64,000 nt of DNA from Pseudomonadota bacterium (GTDB lineage Bacteria; Pseudomonadota; Alphaproteobacteria; Rhizobiales; Xanthobacteraceae): positions 62,001-126,000 of the forward strand of contig JAEXYA010000014.1 in assembly GCA_023451825.1 (NCBI GenBank), in the 5' to 3' direction. The notes under the pieces were generated by a model. That model was not told the origin of the DNA. It ran no database searches and saw nothing but the letters and a program-made list of their open reading frames with translations. Of the stretch, positions 34,319 through 43,605 are shown piece by piece. A program made the translations under genes and the position numbers. Position 1 is the first letter of the stretch; each line of letters starts with the position of its first letter.

Positions 34319-35202
34319 TTGAGCCCTCCTACCGAGCGTGCAAGACGCGGATCGAGCATGTCACGCAAGCCATCGCCGAGACGATTGATGCCGAGCACGG
34401 TCAACGCGATACATATGCCTGGAAACAGCATCAGGCCCGGTCGCACCTGGAAATACAGCCGCGCATCGGACATCATGTTGCCCCAGCTCGGGATCTCGTC
34501 GGGCATGCCGATGCCGAGAAAGGAGAGCGACGCCTCGATCAGGATCGCCGACGACGCAATGTAAGTGGCTTGCACGATGAGTGGCGCCAGGATGTTCGGC
34601 ACGATGTGGCGGATCATCAGCACCGGCAGCCGCGTGCCCATGCTCGTCGCGGCCTCCACATAGGCTTCCTCGCGAACCGTGAGTACCACGCTGCGCACCA
34701 TGCGCGCGACGCGCGGAATTTCCGGGATCGCGATGGCGATGCAGATGGTGGTGATGGACGGACCGAGGCCGCCGATCAGCGCGATGGCGAGCAGGATCGC
34801 GGGGATCGCCATGATGCCGTCCATCATGCGCATCAGCACATTGTCGATCCAGCGCACCATGCCCGCGACCAGGCCAAGCAGGCTGCCGAGGAGCACCGCG
34901 ATGACGGCGACCGCCGCGCCGACGATGAGCGATACCCGGCTGCCATAGACCAGCCGGCTCCAGATGTCGCGGCCGAGATTGTCGGTGCCGAGCCAGTTCA
35001 CTGCACTCGGTGGCTTCAGTCGCAAGCGTGGCTTGATCGCTGCGGGATCGACAGTCCAGAGGAGGTCCGCGAGAATTGCGATCAACGTCAGCATGACCAG
35101 GATGCAGAGGCCGAACAACACCGTTCGATTGCGCAACAGCTTGCCGGCGAAGCCGCGCCAGTGAAATGACGGTTTGGGAGTGTCGATCGAGATCGTGCTC
35201 AT
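34315..35202 (-). CDS. ABC transporter permease, DppC type
   Basis: 295 residues with about six membrane segments and the permease EAA-type loop (TREEAYVEAATSMGTRLPVL). The N-terminal tail and first span (NRTVLFGLCILVMLTLIAIL) are typical of the DppC/OppC subunit. Start and stop codons overlap with both neighbours (ATGA at each junction), so it is translated as part of the dppB-dppC-ATPase unit. Confidence 0.95.
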   Translation of the reverse strand: MSTISIDTPKPSFHWRGFAGKLLRNRTVLFGLCILVMLTLIAILADLLWTVDPAAIKPRLRLKPPSAVNWLGTDNLGRDIWSRLVYGSRVSLIVGAAVAVIAVLLGSLLGLVAGMVRWIDNVLMRMMDGIMAIPAILLAIALIGGLGPSITTICIAIAIPEIPRVARMVRSVVLTVREEAYVEAATSMGTRLPVLMIRHIVPNILAPLIVQATYIASSAILIEASLSFLGIGMPDEIPSWGNMMSDARLYFQVRPGLMLFPGICIALTVLGINRLGDGLRDMLDPRLARSVGGLK

Positions 35203-36149
35203 TGCTGGCTGATCCTCGGATCGAAGAAGGAATAGCTGAGATCGACGAGCAGATTGATCGCCACATAGGCGCCGCCGAATACGATGATCACCCCCTGGAT
35301 CACCGGATAGTCGCGCGCCAACACCGAATCCACGACCAGACGGCCGAGGCCAGGCAGATTGAACACACTCTCGGTCACCACCACGCCGCCGATCAGCAGC
35401 GCGATGCCGATACCGACGATGGAGACAATTGGCACCGCTGCGTTACGCAGCGCATGCTTGAACACAACCACGCGCTCCGGCAGCCCTTTGGCCCGTGCCG
35501 TGCGCACGAAATCCTCCGACAGCACTTCCAGCATGCTTGTGCGCGCAACACGCGCGATCAGCGCGACATAGACAAGGCTCAGCGTCAGCGTCGGCAAGGC
35601 CAGGTGCCAGAGAAAAAGGCCAAAACCCTGCTTCAGCTCGGCATAGCCCTGCACGGGAAACAGCTTGAACTGCATCGACAGCAGATAGATCCAAAAATAG
35701 CCGATGGCGAAAGTCGGCACCGCAAAGCCGGTCACCGAGGTCCACATGGCAAATCGATCGAGCCAGCCGCCACGGCGCCACGCCGCCAGCACGCCGATCG
35801 GAACGCCGACCAGAACCGAGAACACGATCGTCGTGATCGAGACCGCGACGGTCGGACCGACGCGCTGCGCAATCAGCGCCGTAACGGGCTGCCCGGACAC
35901 GATTGAGGTGCCGAGGTCGCCATGCAGCATCCGCCACAGCCAGTTCAGGAACTGCATCGCCAACGGCTGGTCGAGCCCAAGCCGCGCGCGAATGGCGGCG
36001 ATCGCCGCGGGATCGGCATTGTCGCCGGCGAGCTGCGTCACCGGATCGCCAGAAGCGAAACGCAGCAGCAAGAAGGCGATCAGCGCCACCATCGCCAGGA
36101 CCGGGACGACAGCAACAGATCGCTTGAGGAGAACGCCGGCGATGGCCAT
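35199..36149 (-). CDS. ABC transporter permease, DppB type
   Basis: 316 residues with six spans. It has the DppB/OppB N-terminus (LLKRSVAVVPVLAMVALIAF), the large periplasmic loop containing GDPVTQLAGDNADP, and the cytoplasmic loop RTARAKGLPERVVVFKHAL characteristic of the family. It forms the heteromeric channel with the DppC-type subunit. Its ATG lies two bases after the stop of the binding-protein gene. Confidence 0.95.
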   Translation of the reverse strand: MAIAGVLLKRSVAVVPVLAMVALIAFLLLRFASGDPVTQLAGDNADPAAIAAIRARLGLDQPLAMQFLNWLWRMLHGDLGTSIVSGQPVTALIAQRVGPTVAVSITTIVFSVLVGVPIGVLAAWRRGGWLDRFAMWTSVTGFAVPTFAIGYFWIYLLSMQFKLFPVQGYAELKQGFGLFLWHLALPTLTLSLVYVALIARVARTSMLEVLSEDFVRTARAKGLPERVVVFKHALRNAAVPIVSIVGIGIALLIGGVVVTESVFNLPGLGRLVVDSVLARDYPVIQGVIIVFGGAYVAINLLVDLSYSFFDPRISQQ

Positions 36150-36151
36150 GC

Positions 36152-37744
36152 TCAGACCGTCTTCTCGACGTTCCAGAACAGCGGTGCCGGCGCCTTGACG
36201 ATGTCCTTGAGCGCTTTGCTGTGCGACACCGGCTGCTTGAATTGGCCACCGGGAATATGGGTCACCACCTCATAAGCGCGCTTCTGGATCGTTTCGGCGA
36301 TCGTCTTCTGCGCGGCAGCATCCGGCTCGAGCGCGAACTTGTTGCGCAGCGCCTCGACGTCATTGTCCTCCGGCCATCCGAAGAAGCCGCCATTCTTGCC
36401 TCGGGTATCGAGCACGGTACTGGCGAGCGGGTTCATCAGCTCGGTGGTGGTGGTGACCCAATGGGTCATCGACCAGCCGCCATTGGCGATAGAGTCCTGT
36501 TTGACGCGCCGCGCCAGCAGCGAACCCCAATCCATGGTCTGCACCTCGACATTCATGCCGATGGCCCGCAGTTTTTGCGCGGTGACGGTGCTGGAGCCGG
36601 ACAGCAGCGGCGAGTCCGTCCCCTGCAGCATCACCACCTTCTCGCCTTTATAACCGCCCTTCTTGAGCAGCTCCTTGGCCCGTGCGATGTCCGGCTTGGT
36701 GTTCCAGCCGACTTCGCTGGCGAGCGGCGTGGTGACGCCGAACATCGCGGCGGAAGTCTGATAGTAATCGGGATTGCCGACCTGCGCGTCGAGCCAGTCC
36801 GTCTGGTCGCTCGCATACATCACAGCCTCGCGGATTTCCTGCTTATTGAACGGCTCGGTGAGCCAGTTCATGCGCACCACGGACATGAAGCCGAGCGGAT
36901 TGTAGTCGGCGACGGTGACGTCCTTGGCTGCGATCAGCGACGGCAGCATGTCATGCGGCGCCGCTTCGAGAAAATCGATCTCCTTGTTGATCAGCGCATT
37001 GGCCGCGGTCTGGAAGTCCGGCATGCTGATCCACTCATACCGGTCGATCTTGACCACCTTGCCGCCGGCGAGACCGTCCGACGGCTCGTCGCGCGACACA
37101 TAGTCGGGATTGCGCTCATAAACGGCGCGGCTGCCGGGGCGGAATTCCGAAGCGATGAAACGGAACGGACCCGAGCCGATGAATTCCGTGATCGGTTGTT
37201 CGGGCGGCTGCGCGGCCAGGCGGGCCGGCATGATGAAGGGGATGATGCTGGAGGGTTTTGCAAGTGTCTGCAGCACCTGGCCGTAGGGCGACTTGAGCAC
37301 CAGCTGGAAGGTGCGCTCGTCCACAGGCTTGAGCTCGGCGACGAAACTCATCATGCGTGCGGCCATGGTGTCGCGCTTGCCCCACCGTTGCAGCGAGGCG
37401 ATCACATCCGTCGACGTCACCGGTGCGCCATCGTGAAACTTGAGGCCGGACCGCAGCTTGAACGTATAGGTCAGCTTGTCCGCCGACACGTCATGGCTGT
37501 CCACCATCTGCGGCCGGATCTGGAATTTGGAATCGGTCGCAAACAGCGTGTCATAGATGTTGAGGCCGTGATTGCGGCCGGTCCATGCTGTATTGATCAA
37601 CGGATCGGTGGCGCGCAGCGGCGCATGCATCACAGCGCGAATGACCTTGCCGGACTGCGCATGCGCGATGCGCGGCATCATCCCGGCCGCCAGACCTGCG
37701 GCGCCGGCCTTGAGCAGTGAGCGACGGCTGAAATCATTGGACAT
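36152..37744 (-). CDS. ABC transporter substrate-binding protein, family 5, Tat signal
   Basis: 530 residues starting MSNDFSRRSLLKAG, a twin-arginine signal with the S-R-R-x-L-K core, so it is probably exported folded to the periplasm. The mature part is a family 5 (peptide/opine/nickel) solute-binding protein: YDTLFATDSKFQIRPQMVDS, the KLTYTFKLRSGLKFHDG motif and DVIASLQRW. The ligand is unknown; operon context points to gamma-glutamyl or amine-bearing peptides (inference). GGAG lies six bases before the ATG. The preceding serine hydrolase gene ends 40 bases upstream. Confidence 0.93.
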   Translation of the reverse strand: MSNDFSRRSLLKAGAAGLAAGMMPRIAHAQSGKVIRAVMHAPLRATDPLINTAWTGRNHGLNIYDTLFATDSKFQIRPQMVDSHDVSADKLTYTFKLRSGLKFHDGAPVTSTDVIASLQRWGKRDTMAARMMSFVAELKPVDERTFQLVLKSPYGQVLQTLAKPSSIIPFIMPARLAAQPPEQPITEFIGSGPFRFIASEFRPGSRAVYERNPDYVSRDEPSDGLAGGKVVKIDRYEWISMPDFQTAANALINKEIDFLEAAPHDMLPSLIAAKDVTVADYNPLGFMSVVRMNWLTEPFNKQEIREAVMYASDQTDWLDAQVGNPDYYQTSAAMFGVTTPLASEVGWNTKPDIARAKELLKKGGYKGEKVVMLQGTDSPLLSGSSTVTAQKLRAIGMNVEVQTMDWGSLLARRVKQDSIANGGWSMTHWVTTTTELMNPLASTVLDTRGKNGGFFGWPEDNDVEALRNKFALEPDAAAQKTIAETIQKRAYEVVTHIPGGQFKQPVSHSKALKDIVKAPAPLFWNVEKTV

Positions 37745-37784
37745 GAGCGTCTCCGGACAATGGTGATGCAAAAAAGACGTTGGC

Positions 37785-38978
37785 CTACCCGGCGAGATGC
37801 ATGCCGATGGCGCGAAACGCGGCCAGCCAGCGGTGGTCGATCGGGATATCCATAGGATTGGGCTGCGATGCGAGCTTGACGATCACCGTGTCGGTGGAGG
37901 GATCGACATGAATCCACTGGCCATGAATCCCCACCGCCGCGAGATCGTTCCGCGCGGGATCGATCGTGTACCAGCAGGCACGATAGCGGCCACCGGGAAA
38001 CACGAAAGCGAGATCGCCATTGGCCCAGGCCTGCACGTCGCCATTGGCATGAATGTCGTCGATCCAGGCGCCCGGAACCACCTGGGCGCCATTGGCGATA
38101 CCACGCTGGCGGATCATCTCGCCGAAGCGCGCGAGGTCACGCAAGGTCGCACAGATGCCGCCAGCGGAACGCGACGCACCATGCGTGTCTAGCGTGATAT
38201 AGGCGTCATCCTCCGCGCCCATGGGCGCCCAGATATAGTCGGACAAGACCTGCGCATAAGGCTTGCCGCAGGCTCTCTCATAGACCCAGCCGAGCACGTC
38301 GGTATTGGTCGAGACGTAATGGAAGACCTTGCCATGCGGCCCGCCATTCGGTCGCAGCGTGGCGAGGAAACTGCGCTGGTCGCCCTGCGCCGTGCCGTTC
38401 GGCAGCACGTCCCACCCGTTGCACAGGCGATATTTGACGACGTCGCCTTCGGGATCATCGTAATCTTCGTCGAACTTGATGGCCACTGTCATGTCGAGCA
38501 GGTGGCGGACGGTGCAGCTGCCATAGACCGAAGCCGCGACCTCCGGCACGTAGTGGGTGACCGGCTTGTCGGGGTCCAGCAGCCCGCGCTCGACCAGGAT
38601 GCCGCCCAGCGTCCCGCAGATCGACTTGCTCACCGAACAGACAAGATGCGGCGTGTGCGGCATCATGCCCTTGCCATACCATTCAGTGACGATTTTGCCG
38701 CGGTGCATCACGACCAGACCGTCGGCAAATGTCTCGGCAAGCGTTTCCGACAGCGTGGTGGATCGGCCCTCGCCGTAAGTGAATGACAGAGCCGACAGAT
38801 CGCGAACGGCCGCTGTCAGCACGCTCGGCGTGGAGCTGCGGCGAATGTCGGCCGTCGGCAACACCTGCCGCACATTGCGAAAACTCCATTGACTGTATGG
38901 ATATTTTCGCCAGTTGAAGCGCGTGACGAGCGCGTCGGCCGCAGGTGGCGCTCCCCTCATGACGTCACTTGGCTTCAT
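37785..38978 (-). CDS. Beta-lactamase-fold serine hydrolase (6-aminohexanoate-oligomer hydrolase type)
   Basis: 397 residues, no signal peptide. The catalytic SxxK is Ser115-Val-Ser-Lys118 (HLVCSVSKSICGT), and the second motif is HYVSTNTDVLGW with the Tyr and Ser/Asn of the YxS/N box. The overall pattern (SVSKS, then Y-x-S-x-N-T-D) resembles NylB-like and class C-type hydrolases that cut amide or ester bonds, rather than true beta-lactamases. First gene of the importer/amine oxidase operon, so it may hydrolyse the imported compound in the cytoplasm. ATG 38978 has GAGG five bases ahead; an upstream ATG (39059) would overlap the promoter region. Confidence 0.87.
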   Translation of the reverse strand: MKPSDVMRGAPPAADALVTRFNWRKYPYSQWSFRNVRQVLPTADIRRSSTPSVLTAAVRDLSALSFTYGEGRSTTLSETLAETFADGLVVMHRGKIVTEWYGKGMMPHTPHLVCSVSKSICGTLGGILVERGLLDPDKPVTHYVPEVAASVYGSCTVRHLLDMTVAIKFDEDYDDPEGDVVKYRLCNGWDVLPNGTAQGDQRSFLATLRPNGGPHGKVFHYVSTNTDVLGWVYERACGKPYAQVLSDYIWAPMGAEDDAYITLDTHGASRSAGGICATLRDLARFGEMIRQRGIANGAQVVPGAWIDDIHANGDVQAWANGDLAFVFPGGRYRACWYTIDPARNDLAAVGIHGQWIHVDPSTDTVIVKLASQPNPMDIPIDHRWLAAFRAIGMHLAG

Positions 38979-39201
38979 CGCAACCTCGCAAGCTGACAGA
39001 CCGTATTCGCGGGTCTGGCCATCGGCATCGATGCCGGACAGCTCATCATCGGCGCGCATAGGAATTGACCGTTATCAAGAATCGGCAATTCTTCGCCTAC
39101 CGCAGTGCGAAGCTCGTTGGCACATGGCTTGCAATTATCGACGGCGGAGCTTCAATTGCGGTACAGCGGCGCCTGACACGGCCGCCGTAGAGAGGGCTAG
39201 C

Positions 39202-40176
39202 ATGTCGCCAGATGCCTCGGAACATTGGCTATTCGCAGCGTCGAGCAACGACGTCGATGCGCACTGCGCCAATCTCGGGCGCTGGCAGCTTGACTACGAT
39301 CAGATCAGCGGCGGCGCCTTTTGCGGCAGCTTCACCGAGTTACGGCTACCGGGTATTCAGGTATTTCGCGAAACCACCAGCCAGCGTGTCCGCCAACACG
39401 GCCATCTCGGAACCGACAGTTTCGGCATAGCAATCCCATGGCGAACTGGTGATATCAACTTCAACGGCAGTTGCGTGTCATCCGGCAACATCATCGCCTG
39501 TTTCAATGCCGAGGTGGACATGTGTACGCCGCCGGAATTCGAACTCCGCGGCGTGGTGATGGATGCCGCCCTGCTCGAGCGCACGTTGCAGGCGCTGCAG
39601 ATCGAGCTGCCCGAAGGGTTATGTCATCAGCTCCGCGAATTACGCGCTGATCCCGCCGCGACGCTGCGGTTGCGACACTTGCTCGAACATGCGCTGCGGA
39701 CCGCAGAGGACAATCCGCTCCTGCTCAATCATCCGGCCGGCCGACAGCAGCTAGAGGATAACCTGCTTGCCGAGATCATCGACCTGTTGCCATCCCTCGA
39801 GCCGTGCGACGACGTGCGCGGCGGCGAGAACCGCAAACGATTGGTGGACCGCGCCTGCGCCCTGATGCTGTCCGATCCCGAACAGCCGATGTCGATTCTG
39901 GATGTCTGCAAAGGTGTCGGAGCAAGCAGGCGCAAACTCAATTACTGCTTTCAGGATGTGCTCGGCAGCAATCCGATCTACTATCTGCGCGCAGTCCGCC
40001 TCAACCGCGTCCGCCGCGAACTCAAGCAAAACGCTGATCAGAGCGTCGGCGTGTATGATGTCGCGGTCAAATGGGGGTTCTGGCATTTCAGCCAGTTCTC
40101 GCTCGACTACAAACGCCATTTCACCGAACTGCCATCCGAAACACTGCGGCGCGCGCGGGCATTCCAGATGATTTGA
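39202..40176 (+). CDS. AraC-family transcriptional regulator
   Basis: 324 residues. The N-terminal ligand-sensing part (about 20-180) resembles EutR/FeaR-like regulators: FCGSFTELRLPGIQVFRETT and FGIAIPWRTGDINF. The C-terminal AraC HTH pair lies at about 220-320: MSILDVCKGVGASRRKLNYC and YDVAVKWGFWHFSQFSLDYK, the second helix-turn-helix signature. It is transcribed divergently from the hydrolase/importer/amine oxidase operon across about 220 bases, so it most likely activates that operon in response to its amine substrate (inference). The ATG at 39202 follows AGAGAGGGC. It ends 50 bases from the convergent livF. Confidence 0.9.
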   Translation: MSPDASEHWLFAASSNDVDAHCANLGRWQLDYDQISGGAFCGSFTELRLPGIQVFRETTSQRVRQHGHLGTDSFGIAIPWRTGDINFNGSCVSSGNIIACFNAEVDMCTPPEFELRGVVMDAALLERTLQALQIELPEGLCHQLRELRADPAATLRLRHLLEHALRTAEDNPLLLNHPAGRQQLEDNLLAEIIDLLPSLEPCDDVRGGENRKRLVDRACALMLSDPEQPMSILDVCKGVGASRRKLNYCFQDVLGSNPIYYLRAVRLNRVRRELKQNADQSVGVYDVAVKWGFWHFSQFSLDYKRHFTELPSETLRRARAFQMI

Positions 40177-40226
40177 ACGGCAGCCTTCACATCGACCGCT
40201 CGATTGGAAGCCATTGGCGTGGAGCG

Positions 40227-40928
40227 TCAATCAATGCCGAGATAGGCCGACATCACCTTGGGATCCGACAGCAGCGCCGAGGCGGCGCCCTCATGCACGA
40301 TCTGGCCGGTCTCGATGACATAGCCACGATCGGCGATCTCCAGTGCCGCGATGGCGTTCTGCTCCACCAGCAGCACCGTGATGCCCGCCGCACGCAGCTG
40401 GACGATGGCAGCGATGATCTGATCGACCAGCAATGGCGACAGGCCTAGCGAGGGTTCGTCGAGCAGCAGCAGTTTCGGCTTGCCCATCAGCGCACGGCCG
40501 ATCGCCAGCATCTGCTGCTGGCCGCCCGATAGGCCGCCTGCGAGCAGACGGCGCTTTTCCTTCAGGATCGGGAACATCTCGAAGATGCGGTCGCGATCCT
40601 CATCGATCGTCTTATCTTTACGGAGATAGCCGCCAAGCCGGAGATTGTCCTCAACCGACAGCGAACCGAAGATCTGCCGCCCTTCCGGCGATTGCAGGAT
40701 GCCGCGCGCGACGCGCCGATGCGGCGGCAGCTTCTCGATGCGTTCGCCGAGAAAGGTGACTTCGCCGCGTGCCGGTTGCACGCCGGAGAGTGCGCGCAAC
40801 AGCGTGGTCTTGCCAGCGCCGTTGGAGCCGACAAGTGCGACGATCTCGTTTGCGCGCACCTGAAGCGAAATGCCCTTGAGCACCTCGATGCGGCCATAGG
40901 CACTGCGGAGATTGGAGATCTCAAGCAC
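40227..40928 (-). CDS. livF: Branched-chain-amino-acid-type ABC transporter ATPase (LivF)
   Basis: 233 residues from a GTG at 40928 that overlaps the livG stop by eight bases. Walker A GSNGAGKTTLL, the LivF insert LPPHRRVARGILQSPEGRQIF, signature LSGGQQQMLAIGRALMGKP and Walker B LLLLDEPSLGL. One of the two ATPases of a HAAT-family importer. Its position in front of the phenylacetate genes suggests uptake of an aromatic acid rather than leucine (inference). Confidence 0.93.
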   Translation of the reverse strand: MLEISNLRSAYGRIEVLKGISLQVRANEIVALVGSNGAGKTTLLRALSGVQPARGEVTFLGERIEKLPPHRRVARGILQSPEGRQIFGSLSVEDNLRLGGYLRKDKTIDEDRDRIFEMFPILKEKRRLLAGGLSGGQQQMLAIGRALMGKPKLLLLDEPSLGLSPLLVDQIIAAIVQLRAAGITVLLVEQNAIAALEIADRGYVIETGQIVHEGAASALLSDPKVMSAYLGID

Positions 40929-41703
40929 GGGCGGCCTCCCGCGCACCATGTTTGCCGAGATAGGCTTCCAGCACCGCCGGATCGGCGCGGACCTTGTCCG
41001 GCGTTCCCTCGACCAATGGCCGCCCGCGTTCGAGCACCAAAATGCGATCGGAAATCTTCATCACCAGTTTCATGTCGTGTTCGACCAGCACCACGGCGAC
41101 GCCCTTCTTTGCGACCCGGCAAATCAAAGCGTCGACCTCTTCGGTCTCCACGGCGTTGCAGCCCGCCGCGGGTTCGTCGAGCAGCAGCACGCGCGGCTCG
41201 GCCGCAAGCGCCCGCGCGATTTCGAGCCGTTTGCAGGCGCCATAGGAGAGCGAGCCCGCGAGCTTGTCCGCATCCGCGCGCAGCCCGACTTCGTCGAGTA
41301 GCGTAAGCGCAGCCTCCCGCGTCGTCGCATTCTGCCGCGACACCGACGGCAGGCGAAACAGGTCGGCGAACAGGTTGCACTTCTCCTGCAAATGCCGCCC
41401 CACCATCACATTCTCCACCGCACTCATGCGCTGAAATATCTGCAGGTTCTGGAAGGTGCGCGACAGGCCGCGCGCCGCCAATGCGTCCGGCTCGAGGCCG
41501 GTGACGTCGTGGCCGTCCAGTTCGATCCGGCCCTGCCCCGCGATGTAGATTCCGGAGATGACGTTGAACAGTGTGGTCTTGCCGGCGCCGTTCGGCCCGA
41601 TGATGGAGAAGATCTCGCCGGCATTGACGGCGAAGCCGACGCCGTCGATCGCTTTGAGACCGCCGAAGGCGATGCCGATATCGCTTGCTTTGAGAACCGT
41701 CAT
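40921..41703 (-). CDS. livG: Branched-chain-amino-acid-type ABC transporter ATPase (LivG)
   Basis: 260 residues from ATG 41703, which overlaps the livM stop (ATGA). Walker A GPNGAGKTTLFNVISG, the LivG-type LARTFQNLQIF motif (here LSRTFQNLQIFQRMSAVENV), a degenerate signature LSYGACKRLEIARAL (usually YGxQRRLEIARAL) and Walker B LLLDEPAAGCN. It pairs with LivF to energise the importer. Confidence 0.93.
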   Translation of the reverse strand: MTVLKASDIGIAFGGLKAIDGVGFAVNAGEIFSIIGPNGAGKTTLFNVISGIYIAGQGRIELDGHDVTGLEPDALAARGLSRTFQNLQIFQRMSAVENVMVGRHLQEKCNLFADLFRLPSVSRQNATTREAALTLLDEVGLRADADKLAGSLSYGACKRLEIARALAAEPRVLLLDEPAAGCNAVETEEVDALICRVAKKGVAVVLVEHDMKLVMKISDRILVLERGRPLVEGTPDKVRADPAVLEAYLGKHGAREAARA

Positions 41704-42641
41704 GCCCGCCGTCCCATCCACTTCGCCAGCATCGGCACGATGCCGTCGCGCATGAAGATCATCGACACGATGATGATGAAGCCGAGCAAGAGATGCTCGT
41801 ATTCCTGGAAGATGGTCAGCGCCTGCGGCAGCATGATCAGCACGGCCGCACCGACGATGCTGCCGATCACCGAGCCAAGCCCGCCGAGCACGACCATGGT
41901 CACCATCTCGACGGAATGCAGGAAGCCCGCCTGGTCCGGATTGACGAAGCCGTTCATCAGCGCCAGCGCAGAACCCGCCAGCGACGCATAGACGGCTGCA
42001 ATAACGAAAGCCTGCAGCTTGAAGCGATTGACGTTGACGCCTGCAACGCGCGCCGCGATCTCGCTGTCATGCAAGGCGCGGAAGGCGCGGCCGGTCGGCG
42101 TGTCGTCGAGATTGAGCGCCAGCCAGGTGCCGACCAGCAGCATGCCCGCCGTGATCCAGTACCAGGTGTCGGCGCCGCTTGCGCGCCAGCCGAAGATCAC
42201 GAGCTTGGCCACCGGCATGCCGTCCGGCCCGCCGGTCCAGCGGCTTTCCGTGGTGATCGTCAGCGCGACCAGCACGCCAAGGCCGAGCGTGGCGATGGCG
42301 AGATAATGCCCCTTCAGACGCAGGATCGGACGGCCGACGAGATAGGACAGCAGTGCTGACAATAGCGCGCCGATCAGCAACGACGCAAAGGACGGCACGC
42401 CAAAATGCGTGGGGCCGATGGCCACCGCATAGGCGCCGATGCCGAAAAAGCCGGCATGGCCGAGGCTGACCTGCCCGGCCTTGCCCATCAGGATATTGAG
42501 CCCGATCGCCGCGAGCGCAGAGACCCAGACCAGCGCGGCGACGCGGTAGTAGTAGCTCGACGGAAAGAGTAGCGGCAGCAGCGCGATCACCACCGCGAGG
42601 ACGACGAGACTGACATAGCGATGCTGGAACAATGCACGCAT
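41700..42641 (-). CDS. livM: Branched-chain-amino-acid-type ABC permease (LivM)
   Basis: 313 residues, about eight to nine spans. The LivM hallmarks are present: NILMGKAGQVSLGHAGFFGIGAY at about 48-70 (shown in two parts: NILMGKAGQVSLG, HAGFFGIGAY), then GRPILRLKGHYLAIATLGLG and RAFRALHDSEIAARVAGVNV. It is the second membrane subunit, with livH two bases upstream. Confidence 0.94.
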   Translation of the reverse strand: MRALFQHRYVSLVVLAVVIALLPLLFPSSYYYRVAALVWVSALAAIGLNILMGKAGQVSLGHAGFFGIGAYAVAIGPTHFGVPSFASLLIGALLSALLSYLVGRPILRLKGHYLAIATLGLGVLVALTITTESRWTGGPDGMPVAKLVIFGWRASGADTWYWITAGMLLVGTWLALNLDDTPTGRAFRALHDSEIAARVAGVNVNRFKLQAFVIAAVYASLAGSALALMNGFVNPDQAGFLHSVEMVTMVVLGGLGSVIGSIVGAAVLIMLPQALTIFQEYEHLLLGFIIIVSMIFMRDGIVPMLAKWMGRRA

Positions 42642-42643
42642 CG

Positions 42644-43516
42644 TCAGACCCTTTCGACGGCGCGGCGGCCGAACAGGCCCTGCGGGGCGACGAACAGTAC
42701 GGCGAGGATCACGATGAAGGCGAAGGCGTCCTTGTAGGTGGAGCTGACATAGCCGGCCCCGAAGGCTTCCAGCAGCCCCAGCAGCAAACCGCCGGCCAGC
42801 GCGCCGAGCGGATTGCCCATGCCGCCCAGCATCGCAGCGGCAAACCCCTTCAGCGCCAGCAGCGTGCCGACATCATAGCTGGTGAGCGTGATCGGCGTGA
42901 TCAGCACGCCCGCGATGCCACCGATGGCAGCCGACCCGCCGAAAGCGAGCGCCATGATGGTCGCGGTATTGATGCCGACCAGTTTCGCAGCAAGCTTGTT
43001 GGCCGAGGTCGCCAGCACGGCCTTGCCGACCAGCGTGCGTTCGAGAAACATGTAGAGCAGCAGCACGACCACCGCCGCGCCGCCGATGACCCAGAAACTC
43101 TGCGGCTGCACCGCCGCGCCCATCATCTGCACCGGTGTGTCGCCGGAGAATGACGGCAGCTTGTGAAACTGCTTGTCGAACACGACCTGCGCTACGCCGC
43201 GCAAGAAGATCGACGCACCGATGGTGATGATGATCAGCGACACCGCGGAGGCGCCGCGCGCCGGCGCGATGGCCAGCCAGTTGAGGCCGATGCCGACGGT
43301 GATCGCGACTACGATAGCGAGCAGCGCCGCCAATGGCAGCGGCACGCCGGCGGCATGCGCGAACACCGTCACCATGCCGCCGAGCATCACGAACTCGCCC
43401 TGCGCGAAGTTCACGACATCGGAGGCATTGTAGATCAGCGTGAAGCCCAGTGCGACCAGCGCATAGACTGCGCCGACCGTCAGGCCGGAGACCAGAAATT
43501 GGAAAAACTCGGCCAT
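42644..43516 (-). CDS. livH: Branched-chain-amino-acid-type ABC permease (LivH)
   Basis: 290 residues with about eight spans. LivH motifs: GLTVGAVYALVALGFTLIYN at the start, VVNFAQGEFVMLGGM, and late VLAVLFVAPQGLFGR. Its gene is 89 bases downstream of the binding-protein gene. Confidence 0.94.
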   Translation of the reverse strand: MAEFFQFLVSGLTVGAVYALVALGFTLIYNASDVVNFAQGEFVMLGGMVTVFAHAAGVPLPLAALLAIVVAITVGIGLNWLAIAPARGASAVSLIIITIGASIFLRGVAQVVFDKQFHKLPSFSGDTPVQMMGAAVQPQSFWVIGGAAVVVLLLYMFLERTLVGKAVLATSANKLAAKLVGINTATIMALAFGGSAAIGGIAGVLITPITLTSYDVGTLLALKGFAAAMLGGMGNPLGALAGGLLLGLLEAFGAGYVSSTYKDAFAFIVILAVLFVAPQGLFGRRAVERV

Positions 43517-43605
43517 GCCTGAGAACGGCTTTCCTTGCCAGAGCGATCATATATGGGAGAAGCGTCCCCGCGCGCTGTGATGCACGCAGGGATCGCAGGA
43601 GCGTC

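Noticed and set aside
36221..37720. A 499-codon open frame antisense to the substrate-binding protein gene.
   Set aside because: The minus-strand gene has a Tat signal and family motifs; the antisense frame has no recognisable domain.
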